From contig JARGSG010000110.1 of the NCBI GenBank assembly GCA_030374805.1, forward strand, positions 1 to 64,000: a stretch of 64,000 bases of DNA, read 5' to 3'. Below, in pieces: positions 1 through 7,241 of this stretch. The translations under genes and the position numbers were made by a program. The notes beneath the pieces were generated by a model. It did no database searches, was not told where the DNA came from, and saw only the letters and a list, made by a program, of their open reading frames with translations. Source of the DNA: Gracilaria gracilis. Taxonomy: Eukaryota; Rhodophyta; Florideophyceae; Gracilariales; Gracilariaceae. How positions within the stretch are numbered: the stretch's first letter is position 1; each line of letters begins with the position of its first letter.

Positions 1-106
1 GCGTTTGATAGCGGGCTGTCGTTACCAGTACATGAGAGCAAATGAATACGGTGAGTAAGGTGTGTGAGCAGGCCTGTGTGTGAGGAGTAGAGGCGTACGA
101 GAGAGC

Positions 107-120
107 AAAAAAAAAAAAAA
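107..120. repeat. A homopolymer tract
   Basis: A run of about 14 adenines just downstream of the bZIP-like gene. It is a simple repeat with no visible role. Confidence 0.8.
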
Positions 121-176
121 TAGGGCAGATGCATTTTGCATAGAAAGGTATGCCAGAGCGAGGGGGTGGAGGAGAA

Positions 177-845
177 TTATGGGGATTGATTGGTGGAGAA
201 AGTGACCTGAGAGGTTTCTCGCGGCTCATGGAAGCGAGGGAGAGCGATGTACTTTGCTGGTGGGAGGGATTGCGGTGGGAGTTGAAGCGAGCTGATAGAG
301 GGCAAAGGCTTTTCTGGATGATGATATGTTTGGTGTGACGTGACGTAGACGGGTGGGGGCAAGGAGGTGGCAGCAGTGGATGTGGTGATTGCAGCGTTGG
401 TGGCGGTGGTTATAGTGGTTGAGGCAGGAGTGCACATGGGATGCACGTTATTCGGCAGAATGTTAATCTTCTGTTGAATGCCTGCAAGGGTGACGGAATA
501 GTTCTTGAGTTTATCCTTTAGCTGATCATTAACTTTTGTTCGAAGATGTAACTCAGCCTCCAACTTCTTCTCGTACAGAGCGCTCTTGCGTCTGGAGACG
601 ATAGCAGAACGAACCTTGCGGCGCTTCTTCTGGATAGCGCGCTGCTTGGGATCTGAGGCGGCGTCGGGCAGGTCGAGCAGCGGTCCATAGGTGTCATCAT
701 ACTCGCGCTCGGCCTGGGTCTTGGACTCTTCCTCGAAGGAGCGAAGGTTAATCATAACGGTGGTGTCGGGCGAGGGCTTGGACTTTATGAGCGGGGAAGG
801 CATGCGCTCGGACGCGGGCAGGATGGCGGGGTAGAACTTGGACAT
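177..845 (-). CDS. bZIP-like transcription factor
   Basis: A 222-residue single-exon ORF. Residues 70-88 form a lysine/arginine-rich basic region, and a leucine-zipper coiled coil follows at about 95-120. The spacing is the bZIP one: Arg85 lies eight residues after the position of the invariant Asn, and the first zipper Leu (Leu95) is exactly ten residues further on. Heptad positions are Leu95, Arg102, Leu109, Tyr116 (d) and Leu99, Asn106, Leu113, Leu120 (a); Asn106 is a typical dimer-register asparagine. Oddly, the invariant basic-region Asn is replaced by Lys77. The C-terminus is rich in Pro, Thr and Ser, as in activation regions. It probably acts in the nucleus as a dimer; target genes cannot be inferred. 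A non-bZIP coiled-coil protein remains possible because of the missing Asn. Confidence 0.65.
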   Translation of the reverse strand: MSKFYPAILPASERMPSPLIKSKPSPDTTVMINLRSFEEESKTQAEREYDDTYGPLLDLPDAASDPKQRAIQKKRRKVRSAIVSRRKSALYEKKLEAELHLRTKVNDQLKDKLKNYSVTLAGIQQKINILPNNVHPMCTPASTTITTATNAAITTSTAATSLPPPVYVTSHQTYHHPEKPLPSISSLQLPPQSLPPAKYIALPRFHEPRETSQVTFSTNQSP

Positions 846-1019
846 GGTGGGCGGCAGGGCGGTGGCGGCGGCGGCGGCGGCGGTGCGGGCGGTGGTGCGA
901 TAGGCGCAACTCAGAGGGGCGCCAGGTTGGAAGGCGGAAGCGGTGGGCTGAGACAGTGCAGAGGCGGGCGGGCGGGTGGATGGAATGGCGCTGAGGGAGG
1001 ACGGCGCAGGGAGCAGGGG

Positions 1020-1123
1020 TCAGGGCGGAGGCAGGGCGGAGGCAGGGCGGAGGCAGGGCGGAGGGCAGGGCGGAGGGCAGGGCGGAGGGCAGGGCGGAGG
1101 GCAGGGCGGAGGGCAGGGCGGAA
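1020..1123 (+). repeat. GC-rich 11/12-nt tandem repeat, G-quadruplex-capable
   Basis: About nine copies of the unit GGCAGGGCGGA, with an extra G in the later copies. The purine-rich strand has four closely spaced GGG runs several times over, which fits the classical intramolecular G-quadruplex pattern. It lies 175-280 bp upstream of the bZIP-like start codon, in its promoter or 5' UTR. Confidence 0.85.
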
Positions 1124-2647
1124 CGAGGGCGAAGAGATGAAGGTATAGGTGGAGATAGATATGCGACGTTGCTCCAGAGAAAATGCGGCAGAGAAGAGGA
1201 GCGGACACGGAGGCAGAGGAAGCAAGGCGGGGGGTGGTGGCGTGCGCTTATGGGGTGGGGGAGGGCGCAACAACGAAACAGACAATTAGGGTTGACGGGC
1301 AGTGGGCAGCGGGCAGCGGGCAGCGGGGCGGGCGAAGTGGCGCGCGTTGGCAGAAAGCGAAGCGACGGCGAGCGGTGGACGCCAGCGGCGTGGTCGAAAT
1401 TGAGGTGGTGCACGCACACGCGCTTTGCCTTGTTGCCGCCCGGCTCGGCGTGCCTTTTTCAGCGCCATTCGCGCACGCGCGCCATCAAGGCGCGCCATGG
1501 CGGTGCATACGCACCACACGTGGCGCACGTGTGCGCGATCTATCTGCGCGTGCGCGTGCGCGGCGGCGCGCCGCTTACATGCGCGGCGCACACGCAAACA
1601 AGCAACGGAAGCGCGGCGTGCCGAATTTGCATTGTTTCCGGCGCGCGCGTGAGAGCGTGTCCAGCTGGCGCATACTCTCATCGTCATGCGTGTGCCGGCT
1701 CACCACAGCGCGCGTGCTTTAATCGCGCGCCGCAGCCGCCCGGCTCCTCCGTCGTGCGCGACGCTTCTCAGCTTCCACGCCCGCCGTGGGCGCTGTGAGC
1801 GCTGTGTGCGCTGCGCCGCCAGCTGCGGAGAGCCGCCCTTGTTGCCAGCGTTCGCCAAACAGTAAAAATATCTCCCCGTGCCGCGTGCGTCGTCGCACCT
1901 TGTTGCGTTATGTCGAGCGTTCCGATCTGCCGCCTTGACGTCGTGCGCGCTGCACACACGCGCCAACGTTTCACAAGCGCCTTGCGCACTTTTCCGCTTA
2001 GATAGCTGCACTGCGCGCCGTGCGCTGCGCGCAGTGCGGTGCACCCATGGTGCGCCGTGCAAGTTGCACTTGCTGAGATCATCGCATCACCACCTCACGG
2101 CGCCTAATTCGTCGTGGTGCTTGCCCGTGCTGTATTCTGTATTACTGTATCTACACGCTCTCGTTTCTTCCATCAACTGCAAGCACACACGTTTCTTTTC
2201 TCCCAGCGCCGCCAAAATGCATGCGCCGCCGCCTTAAAGGCGCGCGCATGTCATACTTGCTGCACTTGGCGCCGCCACTTTTTTGCGCCGCGCCTCTCGT
2301 TGCCCGCGTCCAACTATGCATGTCGCTCGTGCGTTCCGCGCACACGTTGCACCTGTACGCCGCGTGGACAACGATGCCATCACCGCTGACACATGCTTAC
2401 AGCTTTGTAAACCTCCACTGTTCACCTTGATACGTGTGCAGCCTGTACGTCATGTACGCCTCCATTGTGCCACGGCTGGCGCACCGCCCACTACATATCG
2501 TACAGAGCGCTTTCTTCCATCGCCTTGTTGCGCGCTGCCTCCCATACCCTTGACAACAGTTGTTGCTCTCCGTCGTCTCTTTGATTCCTTCTTGCCGTCT
2601 TTGCCGCCGCACTTTTTGCTTTCTGTTGCGCTTCGTCACCCTTCGTC
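1124..2647. other. Long GC-rich spacer between divergent genes
   Basis: No gene is recognised. The stretch from about 1340 to 2330 is dense in GCGC/CGCG words and in GGCGC/GCGCC words, and many overlapping ORFs on both strands arise only from the lack of A/T-rich stop codons. It presumably holds the promoters of the bZIP-like gene and UBC13. Confidence 0.6.
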
Positions 2648-3232
2648 ATGGCGTCCTTACCGAAGCGTATTATGAAGGTATCTTGTTTGTGCTTGTTCTC
2701 CGTCTTTGCGCCCGCACCTTCCACCCCACTCTTCTGCCTCGCTCACTAGCTAACCGACATCCCTCCCGTTTCTCATTTCGCCTTACACTGCGCCTCCCTT
2801 CCCGAGTAGGAGACGGAAAGACTCCAGAGCGAACCCGTACCCGGCATAAGCGCCGTCCCCAGCGACTCCAACGCCCGTCTCTTCTCCGTCGTCATAATCG
2901 GTCCAGAGGAGTCTCCGTATGCCACCGGTCGCTTTAAGCTCGAACTATTCCTACCGGAAGACTACCCGATGGCCCCGCCCAAAGTTCGCTTTCTCACCCG
3001 TATCTACCATCCAAACATCGATCGTCTCGGTCGCATCTGCCTCGACATTCTCAAGGACAAGTGGAGCCCAGCCTTGCAGATTCGCACCGTGCTGCTTTCA
3101 ATCCAGGCCCTTCTCTCCGCTCCAAACCCTGATGACCCGCTCAACAACGACGCTGCCGAGTTGTGGAAGACCAACGAAGTGCTTGCCATGCAGACTGCGC
3201 GTGACTGGACTAAGCAACATGCCATGGCATAA
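2648..3232 (+). CDS. UBC13: Ubiquitin-conjugating enzyme E2 UBC13 (UBE2N)
   Basis: Two exons, 2648-2677 and 2810-3232, with a GT-AG intron at 2678-2809, give 150 residues, the usual UBC13 length. The N-terminus ([15 protein letters not shown]) and PVPGISA motif match the family. The catalytic core contains HPN (78-80) and the active-site Cys87 in [17 protein letters not shown], followed by the family-specific [11 protein letters not shown]. Known role: with a Uev/Mms2 partner it builds Lys63-linked ubiquitin chains for DNA-damage tolerance and signalling. The first exon codes for only ten residues, so a gene finder using ORFs alone would start at the internal Met at 2969. Assignment is nearly certain. 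Confidence 0.95.
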
Positions 3233-3490
3233 CTATCTTCTTCTTTTGTCTTCATACATCTTTCTTCATCCTTTGCATCTTATGCCTACTCAACGCTCAT
3301 CAAGTCCCGCATGCAATGAATCGGCCGCTACAGCTAAAGCTTTGTTTCACGCCATTTTCGTCGCATTACCTCTCTTTCCTGCACGCCGCCCGCCCTTTCT
3401 TCTTTTTTAACTTGCGTCACGTCGTCATATATCGATTTTCTGTCAAGTGCACCTTCTGTTTGCTATAATTTTTATTCGTTATTGTACCAC

Positions 3491-5135
3491 TTAGCTATCA
3501 CCTTTTTCTACAAAGTTGTCAATCCCAGAAATCATCTTCACCGATGTTATCTTATCCCCAACTTGCAACTGTGGCAGAAATTCTTTGCCATCATCCACAT
3601 ACCCAAAAGTCGATAGGCTCCCGGTCAACACGCTGCCGCCGAAAGATCTGGCCTGATACGACGCTGGATCAAGTATGAAAAAGTAGAACTGCGAAGAAGC
3701 ATCATTCGCATCTTCCACACTGTGCACCATCGCCATAGCACCGAACGCAGACACAGGTAGAACAGGTTGTAAATCACCGATTCCAAGTTCGTCCAACGTT
3801 GCGCCATACACAGGAGATGGTTCGCCATCCACCAAGATCTCTAGAGGGATTTGTCTTCTTTTTCCAGATTTAGGGTCTTTGAAACCCTCAATGTTGTCAT
3901 CCTCTCTTTCTCCCATTTGGGCGAAAAAGCCCTTTTGTGCCGCCAGAATTGTCGTGTTATCATAGTACCCACGGCGTGCAATGTCCACAAAATTACCGCA
4001 TGTTAGAGGAGCTGAAAACCCGTCCAGCACAGCTGTGATTGTTAGATCTTTTCCAAGCGGCTGTAGAGTGTTTGGGTCCTTCCAAGCTGCATCGCCTCCT
4101 TTTCTTAGTTTGAGCTGCACCATGGCTCTTCCAACAAGGCGTGGAAACCTGCACCGGCGACATTGGGAAAAATTCGTGTCATCGTTAGCATCAAAGCAGC
4201 CAACATTTGTTTCGTTGGCGGGGAGCGTTACGAAGGTGCGCACTTACTCGTTGTAGCGCCGTGGAATCTTGAAAGGCAAACCAATGCCTTCAACAGCAAT
4301 TTGCTCAATGTTAGCTACATGGTCCAAAGCACGCTGTCTATATTCCTCCACCAAAGCAGCTTCAACGGATAAACAACAAAAAAACACCCGTAGTAACAAT
4401 GCATGTGGCAGAGAGTTAGCAAGCTATGAAAGTGTGGCCGAGCAACGCAAAAGAGTTCAACATACCATCGAAATTCGTTTTCTTAGACATTGCATTTCGT
4501 CTTTCGAAGACATCGGATAGTGTTTCTTGAACTCTAGAAATCTGCGGAGGAAACAAGCTAGTGCTTCCGGGCGCAGAAGAAACTTGCAGTTCTCCTCCAA
4601 TTTCGGAAACACAAACCTCTAACGCTGAGAGAGATTGAGCGGCTATTCTTCGTTTGTCAGCCGGAACGTCCAATAAGACATCCAATCTGGTTGTAGTTAA
4701 CAAATCTCTGAGCTTCTGAACGTCCCTCTTTCCGGAGATGAGTCCCGCCGCTCCACGTGAACGAAGATCAACTCCTAAGCGCTCCAACTGTTCTTGAATT
4801 CGGCGGATTGGAATTGGCTCTGCTGATAGCCGTTCGCTAGGTATGGGAAGTGAGTAACGAAGAATAGCATCTGAATCTGTTATTAGATAGCGACGGAATA
4901 TCGTGTTGTTCGACAGCAAGCCTTTTGCTTGCGCATCAGATAGTGGTAGCAATAGCACAGCTGCCGCTGCCGCAGCTGCAGTGGCCGCCGCAATGGCATT
5001 GCGATACGATGGAGACCTCGAAGAGCAGCAACAGTATTTCGAAAAAGTCGCGGAGCGGGGTCGTTCGACCAAAGGAATCGAAGAGCGATAAAGAAAGGCA
5101 ACAGCTGGTAACTGAAGCACTTTCTGTTCGGTCAT
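3491..5135 (-). CDS. CYP38: Thylakoid-lumen cyclophilin CYP38/TLP40-type
   Basis: Three exons on the minus strand (5135-4466, 4359-4248, 4148-3491) with two short GT-AG introns (106 and 99 nt) give 479 residues. Residues 1-70 look like bipartite targeting: a basic Ser/Arg-rich transit part, then a poly-Ala hydrophobic segment ending in SDAQA, a plausible lumenal cleavage site; no twin-arginine is visible, suggesting the Sec route. The helical N-domain follows (DSDAILRYSLPIP, PIRRIQEQLERLG). The C-terminal cyclophilin domain starts near FPRLVGRAMVQ and includes LTCGNFVDIARRGYYD. In plants CYP38 assists photosystem II assembly and has weak or no isomerase activity. The joined protein reads continuously across both introns, which supports the model. 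Confidence 0.9.
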
Positions 5136-5500
5136 GTCGACGGGGAAGTTAATCGGCTGAGGCCGGTTGTTGCACGTCTCGACTGATTAAGTCACCCGTA
5201 GAATTACATTCCAGATGTAGCTGATGATCCTTCAAGCATCATGTCAGCTGTACCGCTGCTTCACTTCGGCCTCCCTTTGTTGTCTTCAAAGAGAGAACAC
5301 CTTTGAGGAAGAGATGTGTGTTCTATATCGCTAGTAGGTAGGGTTGCATCTCGAGTGAACGGAGATTGGCAGCATAGGCATCATCAAATGACTGGTTGAA
5401 ACCGGTGAAACTGAAGGCCACGTGTCGTTCTTGATCTGCCGAGGATTCCGGGGACAAAAGATCTTTTGATTTAATTATCAACGCGGGCGACCTGTTTAAC
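5136..5500. other. Spacer upstream of CYP38 and the permuted tRNA
   Basis: No gene is seen. An AT-rich stretch at about 5456-5480 lies some 40-60 bp before the tRNA 3' half and could serve as a TATA-like Pol III upstream element; this is inference. Confidence 0.4.
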
Positions 5501-5501
5501 A

Positions 5502-5608
5502 GAAGAGAGCGATGTCAGCTGAGGTTCCGGGTTCGATTCCCGGCGGGCGTACGCAAGCGCCTGTAGTCAAATGGTATGATATCAGCCTTCCACGAAGGCT
5601 CTCTCTTC
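5502..5608 (+). ncRNA. Pre-tRNA precursor with pairing flanks
   Basis: The 8 nt at 5502-5509 (GAAGAGAG) are the exact complement of 5601-5608 (CTCTCTTC). In a transcript this helix would bring both termini together next to the two half-molecule ends, like the intron-side helix of a bulge-helix-bulge recognised by the tRNA-splicing endonuclease. True 5' and 3' ends are not known. Confidence 0.7.
5517..5592 (+). tRNA. trnG-UCC: Circularly permuted tRNA-Gly (anticodon UCC)
   Basis: The 3' half comes first and the 5' half second. 3' half 5517-5551: A38, anticodon-stem GCTGA, variable GGTT, T-arm CCGGG-TTCGATT-CCCGG, acceptor CGGGCGT, discriminator A. A 5-nt spacer CGCAA (5552-5556) follows. 5' half 5557-5592: acceptor GCGCCTG, TA, D-arm GTCA-AATGGTA-TGAT, A, anticodon stem TCAGC, loop C-T-TCC-A. 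Joining 5592 to 5517 gives a 71-nt cloverleaf with all stems paired (G1-U72, U6-G67 and G10-U25 are wobbles) and the break at the canonical 37/38 intron position. Read in normal order the sequence does not fold as a tRNA. A perfect A-box (TAGTCAAATGG, 5564-5574) lies downstream of the B-box (5530-5540). Permuted tRNAs are established in the red alga Cyanidioschyzon and some green algae. Confidence 0.9.
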
Positions 5609-5613
5609 GCCTC

Positions 5614-5622
5614 TTTTTTTTT
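5614..5622 (+). terminator. Pol III T-run terminator
   Basis: Nine consecutive T residues lie 21 nt after the tRNA 5' half and just beyond the pairing flank. They are correctly placed to end a permuted pre-tRNA transcript. Confidence 0.7.
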
Positions 5623-5772
5623 CATTTTTGGCTTTTATCGAGGCGGTTCCTCATCTTCTTCCTCGCTTTGTCAACCACTTATCAACACCTATCAACACAT
5701 TCATCAACACCTCTTTCTTCCTAACTTCGTCCAGTATCGATGAGATAACGAGTGACTTAACTCAGCTCCGTC

Positions 5773-7098
5773 ATGCAAACTGGAGATGAGTCCCGCGATG
5801 TCCCAGGCTGGAAACCGGGGGCACCTTCGTGGGGTGGATTAGATCATCTTCTTCGCAATGCAGGACCTCTTTCCGGAGATCTCAGTGTCGAAGGCGCAGA
5901 TTCCACAGAGAGGTTCCTGCGTCAACATTGCAAGGTACTTATCATCGGTGCGGGTGGTCTGGGATGCGAGCTATTAAAAGACGTTGCCCTCTCAGGGTTT
6001 CGTCACATCCATGTAATAGATCTCGACACAATTGATGTTACCAACCTTAACAGACAGTTTTTATTTCGGTCCACTGATGTAGGCAAGTCAAAGGCCGAAG
6101 TCGCCGCACGGTTTAGCAATTCACGAGTGCCAGGATGCAGCGTCATAGCTCATCATGCTAATATCATGGATTTCGAGAGTGACTTTTATCAACAGTTCAA
6201 TATCGTTATTGCTGGTCTTGATTCTGTCGAAGCGCGTCGGTGGCTGAATGCTATGTTGGTCAGTTTGGTTCGGTTTGATTCTGATGGTTCAGTCAACCGA
6301 TCCTCAGTAATACCCCTGATTGATGGCGGTACCGAAGGCTTTCAAGGTCAGGCACGAATTATATTTCCGCGATTTACATCCTGCTTCGAATGTACGCTCA
6401 ACTTGTTTCCACCACAACAAAATTATCCGTTCTGTACTATTGCAAACACACCAAGACTGCCTGAACATTGCATTGAGTATGCAAACGTCATTTTATGGGA
6501 CAAACTCAAGCCTTTTGGAAATGCAAAGCTAGATATGGACAATGTTGAGCACACAACTTGGTTGTACAAAACAGCGAAGGCCAGAGCAGAACAATTTGGA
6601 ATAGGGGGTGTTACCCTACGATTAACGCAAGGGGTTGCGAAAAATATCATTCCAGCAGTGGCATCCACAAATGCCATTGTAGCCGCTGCTTGTGCTAATG
6701 AAGCACTGAAGATGATATCTTGCATTGCTGCAAACATGGACAATTATATGATGTATAATGGAACAATCGGAGTATATACATACACTTATAAGAATGAAAA
6801 AAGACCCGATTGCCCGGTGTGTGGAGTTCCTCAACCAAAGACTATGCACGTCGTAGGCACGGATTCTCTCGCCGAGTTTCTTGAGCAAATAGCCGCAGAT
6901 CCTGACATTCGCTCCAAGAAACCGTTCTTACGTTCAAACACGGGCAAGACCCTGTACGCGTCCACATCCCCACTTCGAGAAGCAACACAACTGAATTTGG
7001 AAAAGAGGTTAAACGAATTAATCACTTCGGGCACGGAGGTCACATTGGCAGACAAAGATTTGCCCTTTATTCGAACTCTTGTCATTAACTACAAATAG
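5773..7098 (+). CDS. UBA3: NEDD8-activating enzyme E1 catalytic subunit
   Basis: An intronless ORF of 441 residues. It has the adenylation-domain nucleotide loop IIGAGGLGCELL (about 58-69) and DLDTIDVTNLNRQFLF. Zinc-ligand pairs are CFEC and CPVC. The catalytic cysteine is Cys221 in the UBA3 signature YPFCTIANTPRLPEHC. A C-terminal ubiquitin-fold-like region follows. With APP-BP1/AXR1 (not in this window) the enzyme adenylates NEDD8/RUB and passes it to UBC12, thereby activating cullin-RING ligases. The start ATG lies about 180 bp after the permuted tRNA. Length and motif order match UBA3/ECR1 throughout. Confidence 0.95.
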   Translation: MQTGDESRDVPGWKPGAPSWGGLDHLLRNAGPLSGDLSVEGADSTERFLRQHCKVLIIGAGGLGCELLKDVALSGFRHIHVIDLDTIDVTNLNRQFLFRSTDVGKSKAEVAARFSNSRVPGCSVIAHHANIMDFESDFYQQFNIVIAGLDSVEARRWLNAMLVSLVRFDSDGSVNRSSVIPLIDGGTEGFQGQARIIFPRFTSCFECTLNLFPPQQNYPFCTIANTPRLPEHCIEYANVILWDKLKPFGNAKLDMDNVEHTTWLYKTAKARAEQFGIGGVTLRLTQGVAKNIIPAVASTNAIVAAACANEALKMISCIAANMDNYMMYNGTIGVYTYTYKNEKRPDCPVCGVPQPKTMHVVGTDSLAEFLEQIAADPDIRSKKPFLRSNTGKTLYASTSPLREATQLNLEKRLNELITSGTEVTLADKDLPFIRTLVINYK

Positions 7099-7241
7099 TT
7101 TCCTCGATTATAATCAAGTTAGGTGGAAATAGATTGCTTCGCCCTACGATATTCTATACGATACTCTAAACACCCCAACACGCCATTTCCAAGAACTTCC
7201 TCTCACAAGCATGGTGGGTCTGATTCTGGCAAACGAATCAC

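Noticed and set aside
1169..1798. Long ORFs in the GC-rich spacer
   Set aside because: Several frames on both strands are open at once, with Arg/Ala-rich nonsense composition; no homology features.
5517..5551. Ordinary tRNA ending at 5551
   Set aside because: The sequence upstream lacks a D-arm and an acceptor strand able to pair with CGGGCGT; the matching strand is downstream.
5773..7098. SUMO- or ubiquitin-activating E1 rather than UBA3
   Set aside because: Length, single adenylation unit and the Cys-region FCTIANTPRLPEHC are specific for UBA3.
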